Positions 33,553 through 42,533 of a stretch of DNA of 64,000 bases are shown in pieces. The DNA comes from Halobaculum gomorrense. Its GTDB lineage: Archaea > Halobacteriota > Halobacteria > Halobacteriales > Haloferacaceae. Position numbers and translations under genes: made by a program. Below the pieces are notes generated by a model. It saw nothing but the letters and a program-made list of their open reading frames with translations. It did no database searches and was not told the origin of the DNA. Position 1 is the first letter of the stretch; the number at the start of each line of letters is the position of its first letter. The stretch is taken from the NCBI RefSeq assembly GCF_900129775.1, contig NZ_FQWV01000005.1:1-64000 (forward strand). The letters run 5' to 3'.

Positions 33553-34522
33553 CTTCCTGTTTCCACGACGCGCTTTGCATCCACAATCGAGGACACAGGG
33601 AGCGCAGTCTCCACAGGCGTTGATTCGGAGCGTCCCGCTCCTAACCGCTTTGTGATACCGCGAGAAAGAATGTTCCACGCCGCGTTCGCGTCTCTGTCGG
33701 CCTCGAACCTACACGCCGGGCAGGAGTGTTCGCGCACCCACAACGGTTTCTCGGTCGAGACGCCGCAGGACGCACACTCTTTCGTCGTTCCGCGCGGATT
33801 CACAGCAACGAAGTGCGTTCCTTCGCGTTCGCACTTGTATTTGAGCATCCGCAGGAACGTCCCCCACGCCGCACCTGCCCGGTTCCGCGAGTTGCCCGGT
33901 AGTTCGACCAACCCCTTCGCGTCCAAGTCCTCGACGGCCACGAAGTCGTACTCCCGAGCGTAGTAGTTCGAGAGCTTGTGAAGGAAGTCGCGGCGCTTGT
34001 TCTTCAACTCGGCGTGGCGTTCTGCCACGCCCCGACGCTGTTTCTCCCAATTGTCCGACCCGTGCTGTTTCCGCGAGAGGTCGCGCTGTGCGCGTTCCAA
34101 ACGTTCGCGTTCGTTGGACAGGTCGAGGGATTCGACGGCGGTTCCATCGGTGTCGTGGGCGTACTTGAGAATCCCCACGTCGATACCGACGCAGCTCTTG
34201 GGATTCTCCGGCTTCTCCGGCGGGTCCTCGGGCGTCTCGATGTCGAGAATGGCGTACCACTTCCCGGTTGGTTCTTGCTTGACCGTGACGGTCTTAATGT
34301 CGGCGTCGTCGGGGAGGTCGCGGTGGAAGGTGAGCGGGATCTCTCCGAGTTTCGAGAGCCACAGTTTACTCCGACCACTCGTGTTCTTGAGCTTGAAGCC
34401 GGATTGACTGTAGGTGAAACTGCGGTACTCGCCCGGTGCCTTCCACTTGAGCGTCCCGACGCGGTAGCCGTTCTCTTTGCGCCCTCGTAAAGCTCAATCG
34501 CCACTACGAACTCGCCGTCTAC
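33504..34522 (-). pseudogene. tnpB, 5'-truncated and frameshifted
   Basis: The open frame from 34493 to 33504 encodes 329 residues: GYRVGTLKWKAPGEYRSF, GKWYAILDIETPEDPPE, CVGIDVGILKYAHDTDG (first RuvC Asp), DFVAVEDLDAKGL (Glu), a zinc ribbon (CASCG with CPAC) and EADRDANAAWNILSRG (last Asp). So all three RuvC residues survive. Upstream the similarity continues in another frame (RIEVDGEFVVAIELYEGAK), so about one base is lost near 34480. It then stops at 34522 beside crtB. The N-terminal recognition part (roughly 80-100 residues) is absent. It is probably non-functional as a nuclease. Confidence 0.8.
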
Positions 34523-34523
34523 C

Positions 34524-35603
34524 TCAATCCGCCGCCGACGGCGCCGTGTGGAACGGCTGCGCGGCGATGGACTCCCGCAGGCGCGGCAGCGCGTCGCGGC
34601 CGTGCTCGTGGGCCGCGGTGACGACGGCGAACACCTCCTCGCGGCTCACCTTCACGCCCTCGCCGGTGACCGCGCGTTCGGGGTGCTCCGACAGTTCCCG
34701 GAGCGTCCCCACCGCGAGCAGGTACGGGATCGTCCACGCGGCGAGGGTGTTCCCCTCGACCAGCGGGACGCGTTCGAGGTACGTCTGCGCGCCGTCGAGG
34801 AAGCCGCGGGCGTAGCCCGCCGTCCGCGAGACGACGCTGGCGGTGCCCTCGCAGTACTCGGGCGCGACGACCTCGTCCTGCGGGACGCCCTCCTCGTCGA
34901 GCCACTCGGCGGGGAGGTAGACGTTGTTCTCCTCGGTGTAGTCGTCGTGCACGTCTTTCGCAACGTTGACCAGTTGGAGCAGGAGGCCGAATTCCTCGGC
35001 GACCTCGTATAGGCGGTCGGCGCGCTCGTCGTCGACGGTGCCCAGGGTCGTGATGAGGTTCGTGATGAGGGTGCCGACGGTGCCGGCGACGTAGTAGCAG
35101 TACTCCTCCAGTTCTCCCTTCGTCTCGATGCGGAGGCCGCCCTCGTCGGCGTAGCGCTCGACGAAGTCGGCCATGCCGGTGGCCATCTCGCGGGCCGGCG
35201 GAACGACCGCGCGGCGCACCTCCGGCGGGAGGCCCTCGAAGGTGGCGAACACGCGGTCGACTTCGGCGACGACCTCCCAGTCAGCCGAGCGCTCCGACTC
35301 GGGAGGGAGATGCGGGCCGACCGAGGCGCGGAAGTCGCCGGCGTCCGCGCCGTCGTCGGGGTCGAGGGCGGCGTCGAACTCCCGGAGGAGGGCGGCCTGC
35401 TCATCGGGAGCGATGTGGTCGGCGTCCTCGACGGTGTCGGCGATCCGGCAGACGAGGTAGCCGAGACAGATGTACGACGACATGGGCTCGTCGAGGGTGT
35501 CGACGGTCAGCGCGAAGGTGCGCGAGACGCCCTGGACGGCCTCGTGGCACCACGCGAGGTCGGCGTCGGGGTGGGTCGCGGCGGGGCGATCGGCGTCGGG
35601 CAT
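34524..35603 (-). CDS. crtB: phytoene synthase
   Basis: 359 residues. It condenses two GGPP to phytoene, the first committed step to bacterioruberin and retinal. The two Asp-rich motifs are RIADTVEDADHI and NVAKDVHDDYTEEN. YICLGYLVCRI and the C-terminal region LPRLRESIAAQPFHTA fit the family. The stop is directly followed by the truncated TnpB element, so the final residues (PSAAD) may have been set by that rearrangement. No other carotenoid gene lies nearby. ATG 35603 gives MPDADRPAATHPDADLAWCH. Confidence 0.95.
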   Translation of the reverse strand: MPDADRPAATHPDADLAWCHEAVQGVSRTFALTVDTLDEPMSSYICLGYLVCRIADTVEDADHIAPDEQAALLREFDAALDPDDGADAGDFRASVGPHLPPESERSADWEVVAEVDRVFATFEGLPPEVRRAVVPPAREMATGMADFVERYADEGGLRIETKGELEEYCYYVAGTVGTLITNLITTLGTVDDERADRLYEVAEEFGLLLQLVNVAKDVHDDYTEENNVYLPAEWLDEEGVPQDEVVAPEYCEGTASVVSRTAGYARGFLDGAQTYLERVPLVEGNTLAAWTIPYLLAVGTLRELSEHPERAVTGEGVKVSREEVFAVVTAAHEHGRDALPRLRESIAAQPFHTAPSAAD

Positions 35604-35757
35604 TCAGTTGGAGTGGCCTATGGCAGGAGGGTTAAAAAGTACTGTGTGGTGCGTGTCGCTGTCCTGTCACGGGATCGGCGCGTCGATTCGCGGCACCGAT
35701 CCCGCCGCCGCCACCGACACTGCAAAGATTGAAGCCGCGGAACTCACAGGAACGACC

Positions 35758-36903
35758 ATGGACTTCGGGCTGACCACCGAGCAACGACAGATCCGCGACA
35801 TGGTCGCGGAGTTCGCCGACGAGGAGATCGTGCCGCGCGCCGCCGAGATCGACGAGGAGGACGAGTTCCCCCGCGACATCGTCGACCAGATGGCCGAGCT
35901 CGGCCTGATGGGGATGCCGTTTCCGGAGGAGTACGGCGGCGCCGACCTCGATTACCACAGCTACGCGCTCGGGCTCTCGGAGATCGCGCGCGGCTCGGGG
36001 GGCCTCGGCACCGTCGTCGCCGCGCACATCTCGCTGGCGGGCAACATGCTGTACGCCTTCGGCGACGAGGAGCAGAAACAGGCGTACCTCACCCCGCTCG
36101 CCGAGGGGCGCGACATCGGCGCGTTCGCGCTCTCGGAGGCGGGCGCCGGGTCGGACGTGCCCGCGATGGAGACGACCGCGGAGAAGGACGGCGACGGCTA
36201 CGTCGTCAACGGCGGGAAGCTGTGGATCTCCAACGGCTCGGTCGCCGACACCGTCACCCTGTTCGCGAAGACCGACCCCGACGCCGGCAACAAGGGGATC
36301 TCCTCGTTCGTCGTGCGCCCCGAGGAGGACGACGGCTTCATCGTCGAGGGAACCGAGCACAAGCTCGGCGACAAGGGGTGTCCCACCGCCGAACTCCGCT
36401 TCGACGACCTGTACCTCCCCGCCGAGCGCCTGCTCGGTGAGGAGGGCGACGGCTTCGTACAGGCGCTGAAGACGCTCAACGGCGGCCGGATCACCATCGC
36501 CGCCCGCGGTGTCGGCATCGCGCGTGCGTCGCTGGAGGCGGCCGCCGAGTACGCCACCGAGCGCGACCAGTTCGGCGGCCCGATCTCGCAGTTCCAGGCG
36601 ATACAACACAAGATCGCGGACATGGACACGAAGCTGCAGGCCGCCGAACTGCTCATGCACAAGGCCGCCGACCTGAAGATCAAAGGCGAGCCGTTCATCA
36701 AGGAGGCCGCGCAGGCGAAGCTGTACGCCAGCGAGATCAGTCGCGAGGTCGCCAACGAGGCGATCCAGATCCACGGCGGCTACGGCTACACGAAGGACTT
36801 CCCCGTCGAGCGGTTCTACCGAGACGCGAAGCTCAACGAGATCTACGAGGGCACCAGCGAGATCCTGCGCAACACTATCGCTCAGCAGGTACTGGACAAG
36901 TAA
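35758..36903 (+). CDS. acyl-CoA dehydrogenase
   Basis: 381 residues, standard length, FAD-dependent. Motifs are FGLTTEQRQIRDMVAEFADE, FALSEAGAGSDVPAMETTAE (substrate/FAD loop), KLWISNGSVADTVTLFAKTD, ERDQFGGPISQFQAIQHKIA, IHGGYGYTKDFPVERFYRDA and IYEGTSEILRNTIAQQVL (the usual catalytic Glu lies in YEGTSEI). It catalyses alpha-beta dehydrogenation of acyl-CoA in fatty-acid or branched-chain amino-acid breakdown. It is divergent from crtB. A second family member is cut by the right edge at 63674. Confidence 0.95.
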   Translation: MDFGLTTEQRQIRDMVAEFADEEIVPRAAEIDEEDEFPRDIVDQMAELGLMGMPFPEEYGGADLDYHSYALGLSEIARGSGGLGTVVAAHISLAGNMLYAFGDEEQKQAYLTPLAEGRDIGAFALSEAGAGSDVPAMETTAEKDGDGYVVNGGKLWISNGSVADTVTLFAKTDPDAGNKGISSFVVRPEEDDGFIVEGTEHKLGDKGCPTAELRFDDLYLPAERLLGEEGDGFVQALKTLNGGRITIAARGVGIARASLEAAAEYATERDQFGGPISQFQAIQHKIADMDTKLQAAELLMHKAADLKIKGEPFIKEAAQAKLYASEISREVANEAIQIHGGYGYTKDFPVERFYRDAKLNEIYEGTSEILRNTIAQQVLDK

Positions 36904-36947
36904 CGACGCGCGAAGCGAACGCGGACCCGAACCGACGGGCTTCCGGC

Positions 36948-37904
36948 TCAGTCGTCGCCCAAGGTCGCGGCGCCCTCCGCAGGCGTGTTGAGTTCCACCC
37001 CACCCGACAGGTCGCGTTGGGGGAACGGGATCTCGATTCCCTCCTCGTCGAACCGTTCCTTCACGTTCGTCACGTACTCCCCGCGGATCTTCACGAAGTC
37101 CGCCCGCGAGGGGTTCCCGATCCAGATGCGGCTCTTGAGACCGACGTAGCTGTCTGCCAGTTCCGTGAGCCGGACCGACGGAGCCGGGTCCGAGAGGATA
37201 TCCGGGTGGCGCTCGGCCTCCTCGACGATGATCTCGGTGGCGTGCTCGATGTCGTCGCCGTAGCCGATGCCGAACAGGAACTGCAGGCGGAGCGTATCCT
37301 TCGCGACGGGATTTTTGATCACGCCGTCGGTGAGCTGCGAGTTCGGGACCGTCAGTAGCTCGTTGTCGAAGGTGCGGACGCGCGAGACGCGAAAGGAGAT
37401 GTCCTCGACGATGCCTGAGTGGCCGTCCCACTCGATCCAGTCGCCGATGCGGAACGGGCGGTCGGTGAAGATGAAGATGCCCGCGACGAAGTTCTTGATC
37501 ACGTCCTGCATCGCGAAGCCGATTGCGAGCGTCGCCGCGGCGGCGATCGTCGCCAGCGACTGGAGGAAGTCGCCGTAGCCCGCCAGGCCGAAGCCGACGG
37601 CGATACCGGCGAACACGACGACGACGTTCGCGACCTTCTTGAGCGGCCGCTTGGCGTGGGTCTCCAGCCCGCGGGCGTCGAGCACGCGGTCGAGTAGCGG
37701 CCGGACGAACGTCCGACCGAGCACGACGAACGCCGCCACGACGACGAGGAACGTGATCGCCGCCCCGAGGGGACCCGCCAACCCGGTCGGGACGCCGAGG
37801 CTCGCGAGCAGATCGGCGACGGGCGCGGACGCCGTTGATGACCCTCCGTCTCCGGGCGCCGGCGTGGCCGTCTTGAGGACCGGTGCGACCCCCGCGAGGG
37901 TCAT
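36948..37904 (-). CDS. MscS-family mechanosensitive channel
   Basis: 318 residues. Three hydrophobic segments span about 35-145 (AAITFLVVVAAFVVLGRTFV, KVANVVVVFAGIAVGFGLAG, LATIAAAATLAIGFAMQDVI), the last being the pore helix. The beta domain follows with DRPFRIGDWIEWDGHSGIVE and TFDNELLTVPNSQLTDGVI, the hallmark of MscS. A C-terminal alpha/beta cage ends in PFPQRDLSGGVE. It releases solutes on hypo-osmotic shock. Its start overlaps the stop of the yhbY-like gene by ATGA, so they form one operon. Confidence 0.93.
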   Translation of the reverse strand: MTLAGVAPVLKTATPAPGDGGSSTASAPVADLLASLGVPTGLAGPLGAAITFLVVVAAFVVLGRTFVRPLLDRVLDARGLETHAKRPLKKVANVVVVFAGIAVGFGLAGYGDFLQSLATIAAAATLAIGFAMQDVIKNFVAGIFIFTDRPFRIGDWIEWDGHSGIVEDISFRVSRVRTFDNELLTVPNSQLTDGVIKNPVAKDTLRLQFLFGIGYGDDIEHATEIIVEEAERHPDILSDPAPSVRLTELADSYVGLKSRIWIGNPSRADFVKIRGEYVTNVKERFDEEGIEIPFPQRDLSGGVELNTPAEGAATLGDD

Positions 37905-38149
37905 CTGTGCAGCACCGCGGTGTGACCGCGCGTCTCCACGAGGTCCGCCGACACCCGATCGGCCAGCTCCGTCGCCAGTTCGTCCACGTCGGTGCCGGCC
38001 TGCGCCGAGCGGTGGAACTTCACTTTCACGAGGTCGCGGTTCGTCAACTGGTCGTCGAGTTCGTCGACGACCGGAGAGAGGCCCTTCTTCCCGACCCAGA
38101 CGGTCACGTCGAGATCGTGGGCCTGTTTGCGGAGATCCTGGTCAGACAT
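37901..38149 (-). CDS. YhbY-type CRM-domain RNA-binding protein
   Basis: 82 residues. MSDQDLRKQAHDLDVTVWVG is followed by KKGLSPVVDELDDQLTNRDL and VKVKFHR, which carries the GxxG-type loop (VGKKG) of CRM domains. The C-terminal LATELADRVSADLVETRGHT matches. These proteins associate with pre-ribosomes. It is the first gene of an operon with the MscS channel (4-base overlap), and the RNase P component 4 gene lies 66 bases upstream on the same strand. Confidence 0.9.
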   Translation of the reverse strand: MSDQDLRKQAHDLDVTVWVGKKGLSPVVDELDDQLTNRDLVKVKFHRSAQAGTDVDELATELADRVSADLVETRGHTAVLHR

Positions 38150-38215
38150 ACGCCCCGCTAGCCGTGGACGCGGTTTGAAGGTTCTCGTTTGCGGCGTCGC
38201 CGCCCGCCGTGCCCG

Positions 38216-38506
38216 TCAGTCGCCGTACGGGTACCGCTCGGTCGCGCCGCAGGCACACCGGATCGCGACGTGGCTCCCCTCTCGCAGGCGCACGCGTGCG
38301 GTGCGGCCGGGGATGAGATACGCGTCGCACGCGTCGCAGGTGAAGCGGTCGAACCGTGCGGGGAGCCCGCAGCGGTGCCGCTCGGCGATCCGCCGGGCGA
38401 GCCTGACGGCCTCACGGGCGCGCTCCTCCTCGCCGGCGCGCGCGGCCTCGCGGGCGAACTCGGCGAGGCGGTCGATCCGCTCTGCTGCGATCTGTGCGTC
38501 GTTCAT
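38216..38506 (-). CDS. RNase P protein component 4 (Rpp21/Rpr2)
   Basis: 96 residues from ATG 38506 (MNDAQIAAERIDRLAEFARE); a longer frame upstream is Arg-rich noise. Two N-terminal helices are followed by a zinc ribbon with FTCDACDAYLIPG and AIRCACGATERYPYG. This protein, with Rpp29, supports the specificity side of archaeal RNase P, which trims tRNA 5' ends. It is close to the yhbY-like gene, consistent with an RNA-processing operon. Confidence 0.92.
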   Translation of the reverse strand: MNDAQIAAERIDRLAEFAREAARAGEEERAREAVRLARRIAERHRCGLPARFDRFTCDACDAYLIPGRTARVRLREGSHVAIRCACGATERYPYGD

Positions 38507-38586
38507 CGGGCGCGTTGATCGGTACTCGACGGCCGCGGCGGATAGCGGTTTCGGGTGGATCACGCCGGCGCGGACGCCCCCGCGGG

Positions 38587-39996
38587 TCAGTCGTCGGTCG
38601 CCGTCTCGACCGCGGCCTCGGTCGCGTCGCCGCGCGCGCCGTTCTCGCGCGGCGTCACGGACCGCTCCAGCCACAACAGCGTCGCAACGACCAGTCCGCA
38701 CACCGCGATCAGCGTCGGCCACAGCAGGCCGGAAAAACCGTGATCGAAGAACAGCCCGCCCGCGAACGACCCCAGGCCGATGCCGAGGCGCTTGGCGACC
38801 TCCAGCATCGAAAGCTGGGTGCCGCGCTCGGCGGCGCTGCCGAGGTCCGACATCAGCGCGGACGCCAGCGGCGAGTGGAGGATCTCCCCCACCGTCCCGA
38901 AAAAGAGGTGCCCGCCGACCAGCGCGACGCCGAGCACCACCGTCGGCGCGGCGAGACCCGCGTGTCCGGATACCGAGATGAGGTCAGCGCCCCACGCCGC
39001 CAGCATCGCGACCGCCCAGAAGCACGCCGACGCGGCGAGCCCGCGGGTGCGCCGCCAGCCGCCGACGGCATCGACCAGCGGGATCTGGAGGATCACGACG
39101 GTGAGGGGGTTCACGACGTACAGCGTGCCCAGTTGGGCGGCGGTGAGCACCAGCTCCTCCGTGGCGACGATCGGGAGTGTCGTCTGCATCTGCGCGTACA
39201 TGACCGCGAAGCCGACGTTGACGCCCGCAAGCGCGAGCACCCGCGGCCGGGTGGCCGCGCGCCACCACGCTGCGAGCGCGCCACGTCCCGCGTCGCCCTC
39301 GCCGTCCGACTCCTCCCCCTCGCCGGCCGCGCTCGCCGTCCGTTCGTCGGCCACCTCACCGGCGGCGACGCGTGGCACGAACAGGAGGATCACCAACGCG
39401 ACGACCGCCGAGGTGGCGCCGTCGGCGACGAAGACGGCGACGGAGGCAACCGAGTACAGCGCCCCGCCGGCGACGAAGCCGGCGCCGAAGCCGACGTTGT
39501 TCGCGACCTTCAGGAGGGCGTAGCCGCGGTCGCGCTCGGCGGCGTCGGTGAGGTCGGCGGTCATCGCGTGGCTCGCCGGCGTGTACAGCCCGCGGACGAA
39601 CCCCGACGCGACGCAGACCCCGACGAACGCGACGCCGAGCGCCGAGACGCCGGTGGCGGCGGGGACCGCCGTCGGGACGACGCCGACGATCTCGGGCACG
39701 AACGCGAACGCCGCGAGCGCAACCGCCGACAGCGCCATCGAGGCGACCATCACGGGCTTGCGTCCGATCACGTCCGAAAGGAGCCCGCCGGCGGCCGTAC
39801 CCGCGGCGGTGGTGACGCTCTTGGCGCCCAGCCCGAGGCCGACGACCGACAGCGCAATGCCGACCCGCAGGTGAAAGTGGACCGTCGCGAACGGATAGAC
39901 GAGGCCGCCGCCGAAGACGTTGATCAGTTGGCCCAGCGCGACGACGTAGACGGCGCGGTCGAAGCCGCGGACGGCGTCGAGCGACGGACGCTGCAC
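38587..39996 (-). CDS. MFS transporter (multidrug-type)
   Basis: About 469 residues if the GTG at 39996 is the start (VQRPSLDAVRGFDRAVYVVA). A frame extends to an ATG at 40101, but a GATATATATC box at 40072-40081 lies inside that extension, so the later start is better. It has twelve membrane helices. The motif GGLLSDVIGRKPVMVASMAL is the MFS loop 2-3 signature. A central acidic loop (EGEESDGEGDAG) separates the halves. The substrate is unknown. Confidence 0.85.
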   Translation of the reverse strand: MQRPSLDAVRGFDRAVYVVALGQLINVFGGGLVYPFATVHFHLRVGIALSVVGLGLGAKSVTTAAGTAAGGLLSDVIGRKPVMVASMALSAVALAAFAFVPEIVGVVPTAVPAATGVSALGVAFVGVCVASGFVRGLYTPASHAMTADLTDAAERDRGYALLKVANNVGFGAGFVAGGALYSVASVAVFVADGATSAVVALVILLFVPRVAAGEVADERTASAAGEGEESDGEGDAGRGALAAWWRAATRPRVLALAGVNVGFAVMYAQMQTTLPIVATEELVLTAAQLGTLYVVNPLTVVILQIPLVDAVGGWRRTRGLAASACFWAVAMLAAWGADLISVSGHAGLAAPTVVLGVALVGGHLFFGTVGEILHSPLASALMSDLGSAAERGTQLSMLEVAKRLGIGLGSFAGGLFFDHGFSGLLWPTLIAVCGLVVATLLWLERSVTPRENGARGDATEAAVETATDD

Positions 39997-40071
39997 GCGC
40001 CGCCGTTCGGTGAGCGGGGTGGTGAACCGTGCGGTTCCGCGCCGGCGACCCGGCGGCGGTCCGTACCGGAT

Positions 40072-40081
40072 CGATATATAT
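40072..40081. promoter_or_regulatory. TATA-like palindrome upstream of the MFS gene
   Basis: GATATATATC is a self-complementary TATA sequence. On the minus strand it would start transcription near 40050, 50 bases before the GTG at 39996. On the plus strand it lies 130 bases before the CdrL-like gene, which has closer candidates (CTATATGG and GGTATAAG near 40170-40187). Confidence 0.5.
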
Positions 40082-40211
40082 CCTCTGCGTATCGAGAGCA
40101 AGATTCAAGCGAGAGAACGGCTGTCGAGCCCGTTCTCGCGAACGAGTCTGTCAGGTAACCAAAAGACTCTATATGGTTCGGTATAAGTGTGGAACGAAGG
40201 AGGAACTCGGC

Positions 40212-40616
40212 ATGGCCAAGGACACCGTCCGGTACCCTGATAAGGTCGTCGACGAAATCGACGCCCTCGTCGACGACGGCGTCTTCGAGAGCAAGTCCGA
40301 GTTCTACCGCTTCTCCGCCGAGTACGTGCTCGCGCTCGTCAGCGACGAGTGGGAGCCGGAGACGTTCAACTACGGCGAGATCCGCGAGGAGCTGGACCTC
40401 CAGGAGGAGCCCGTGCTGCTCGGGGCCGATGGCGGCCGCGACTTCCTCAACGCGGTCATCACGGTCCGCCAACTCGGTTTGCGCAACGACTTCGCGGAGG
40501 CCGAGCAGTTCATCGACGAGAACTACGAGACCACCGACCGCTCCGGTATGATCCTGGAGGAGCTGCTGCGTGTCTACCGCGACCGCGCCGAGAACGGCTC
40601 CACGTCCGGCGTCTGA
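40212..40616 (+). CDS. ribbon-helix-helix regulator, CdrL-like
   Basis: 134 residues from ATG 40212 (MAKDTVRYPDKVVDEIDALV), preceded by a GGAGGA purine box. Residues 1-50 form a ribbon-helix-helix DNA-binding domain (TVRYPDKVVDEIDALVDDGV, FESKSEFYRFSAEYVLALVS). The C-terminal ~80 residues (FLNAVITVRQLGLRNDFAEA, EQFIDENYETTDRSGMI) distinguish it from the short CdrS. CdrL in Halobacterium regulates the cdrS-ftsZ2 cell-division operon, and this is my best match by domain layout. cdrS and ftsZ2 are not in the window. Confidence 0.8.
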   Translation: MAKDTVRYPDKVVDEIDALVDDGVFESKSEFYRFSAEYVLALVSDEWEPETFNYGEIREELDLQEEPVLLGADGGRDFLNAVITVRQLGLRNDFAEAEQFIDENYETTDRSGMILEELLRVYRDRAENGSTSGV

Positions 40617-40680
40617 CGGCAGGCCGCCCGCTTCTCCGCGTTCGACACCCGAACCGCCTACGCCAGCGTCGGCGCCCGTC

Positions 40681-40725
40681 GACCGGTACCGTCTACGGGG
40701 CGCGTGGACCGGTAACGTCTACACC
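40681..40725. repeat. direct repeat upstream of the MutS-like gene
   Basis: GACCGGTACCGTCTAC (from 40681) recurs as GACCGGTAACGTCTAC (from 40709) with one mismatch and 28-base spacing, 20-60 bases before ATG 40747. The position suits an operator or a duplicated promoter element, but no factor is known. Confidence 0.4.
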
Positions 40726-40746
40726 GCTCCGTCCACACGGATTCGT

Positions 40747-42501
40747 ATGCGACTGGAACGGTACTGGGGCGTCGGCCCGAAGACCGCCGAGACGCTCCGC
40801 GAGTCGCTCGGCGAGGCGGCGGCCGTCGACGCCATCGAGTCGGCGGACGTGCGCGCGCTCGTCGACGCCGGCGTTCCGCGCGGCCGGGCGACCCGCGTGC
40901 TCCGCCGGGCGAACGGCCGCGAGGCGATGGACCTGTTCGGCACCCGCGACGCCCGCGAGGTGTACGACGACCTGCTCGATCTCGCCGCGGGGTACGCGGT
41001 CACCGCCCACGCCGCCGACCGGGTGCGCGTGCTCACGCCGCTCGGGAGCGACCAGCGGCGCGAGGGCCGGCTCGACGACGTGCTCGAAGCCCGCGACGCG
41101 TGGGTCGACCTGAGCGAGGCCGACCGCGAGTTGGTCCTCGACGCGTTCGCCGAGTACGACGAGGCGGGAGGGACCGACCGCGCGGCCATCGAGTGCGCGC
41201 TCGCGCTCCGGGAGGCGGGGCTGCGCGGCGGCACCTTCGCCGCGCTCGACGGCGTCGATGAGGCAGCCCTGCGCGAGGCCGCCGCCGCGCTGGCTGCGCT
41301 CACCGACGACGGCGTCGCCGCGGGCGCCGACGAACGACTCGACCGCCTGCGCGAGCGCGCTGCCGACGCCCGCGACCTCGCGGACTCGGCGTTCGACGTG
41401 GTCGAGACGGTTCGCGAGCGCGGCGCACGCGACGCCGACGCGTTCCGGTCGGCGGTCGTCGAGTACGTCGCCGGCGAGACGGGGCTCGCCCGCGGGCGCG
41501 TCGAGTCGGCGGCCCCCGACGGCGCCGTCGACTCCGCGGACTTCGTCGGCTCCACGCTACGCACGCTCGCCGACGAGTTGGAGGCGGCGGCCGACGAGCG
41601 GGCCGCCGAGGTCCGCGCCGAACTGGAGACCGACGTGGCCGACGGCGGCGCCGACGTGGCGACCGTCGTCGACGCTGTCTCCGATATCGCCTTCTCCCTC
41701 TCGCTGGCGCGGTTCGCCGTCGCACACGACCTCTCGCGGCCCGGCCTCGCCGGCGACGGCGTCGCGGTCGCGAACGCCCGGAACCTCTTTCTCTCGGGCG
41801 ACGTGCAGCCGGTCAGCTACGGCGTCGGCGACCACGGTCTCCCGAGCGACGCGTCCGGCGGTCGGATCCCGGCCGGCGACCGCGTCGCCGTGCTCACGGG
41901 GGCCAACTCCGGCGGGAAGACGACGCTGCTGGAGACGGTCTGTCAGGTCGTGATCCTCGCGTCGATGGGGCTACCGGTTCCCGCCGAGGCCGCCGAAGTC
42001 GGCCGCTTCGACACCGTCGTGTTCCACCGCCGGCACGCGTCGTTCAACGCCGGCGTGCTCGAATCGACGCTGAAGTCCGTGGTTCCGCCGCTGGTCGGCG
42101 AGGGCCGCACCCTGATGCTCGTCGACGAGTTCGAGGCGATCACCGAGCCCGGACGCGCTGCGGACCTGCTCAACGGCCTCGTGGAGCTCACGGTCGACCG
42201 CGGCGCCGTCGGCGTGTACGTCACCCACCTCGCAGAGGACCTCTCGCCGCTGCCAGACGCCGCGCGCGTGGACGGCATCTTCGCGGAGGGCCTCACGAAC
42301 GACCTTGACCTGCTCGTCGACTACCAGCCCCGCTTCGGCGTCGTCGGCAAGTCGACGCCGGAGTTCATCGTCTCGCGGCTCGTCGCCAACGCCTCCGACC
42401 GCGCGGTCCGCCAGGGGTTCGAGGAGCTCGCCTCCGCGGTCGGTGAGGAGGCGGTCCAGCGGACGCTCTCCGACGTGGAGTGGGCGGGCGGCGAGGAGTG
42501 A
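40747..42501 (+). CDS. MutS-like ATPase with N-terminal helix-hairpin-helix
   Basis: 584 residues from ATG 40747 (MRLERYWGVGPKTAETLRES). A helix-hairpin-helix occupies about 1-55. A long Ala/Asp-rich helical core region (about 120-330) corresponds to the MutS lever/clamp. The ATPase domain has VAVLTGANSGGKTTLLETVC (Walker A), TLMLVDEFEAITEPGRAADL (Walker B plus D-loop) and GVYVTHLAEDLS (H-loop). The N-terminal mismatch-binding domain of MutS1 is absent, so this is the archaeal MutS-related type, perhaps acting on branched DNA rather than classical mismatches. Confidence 0.85.
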   Translation: MRLERYWGVGPKTAETLRESLGEAAAVDAIESADVRALVDAGVPRGRATRVLRRANGREAMDLFGTRDAREVYDDLLDLAAGYAVTAHAADRVRVLTPLGSDQRREGRLDDVLEARDAWVDLSEADRELVLDAFAEYDEAGGTDRAAIECALALREAGLRGGTFAALDGVDEAALREAAAALAALTDDGVAAGADERLDRLRERAADARDLADSAFDVVETVRERGARDADAFRSAVVEYVAGETGLARGRVESAAPDGAVDSADFVGSTLRTLADELEAAADERAAEVRAELETDVADGGADVATVVDAVSDIAFSLSLARFAVAHDLSRPGLAGDGVAVANARNLFLSGDVQPVSYGVGDHGLPSDASGGRIPAGDRVAVLTGANSGGKTTLLETVCQVVILASMGLPVPAEAAEVGRFDTVVFHRRHASFNAGVLESTLKSVVPPLVGEGRTLMLVDEFEAITEPGRAADLLNGLVELTVDRGAVGVYVTHLAEDLSPLPDAARVDGIFAEGLTNDLDLLVDYQPRFGVVGKSTPEFIVSRLVANASDRAVRQGFEELASAVGEEAVQRTLSDVEWAGGEE

Positions 42502-42533
42502 AGTCGGTCCGCCGGCGAACGATCGGCCGGTCG

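Larger units (their letters stand above)
33499..34522 (-). mobile_element. decayed IS1341/IS605-type element (tnpB only)
   Basis: The element has no tnpA. Its 3' (right) end is defined by the terminal sequence GGGGTAGTTCAC on the minus strand and a stem of CCCCACCCT/AGGGTGGGG. Its 5' end is lost: coding similarity stops two bases from the crtB stop codon, so the left part of the element, including the TnpB N-terminus, has been deleted or replaced by crtB DNA. Confidence 0.8.
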
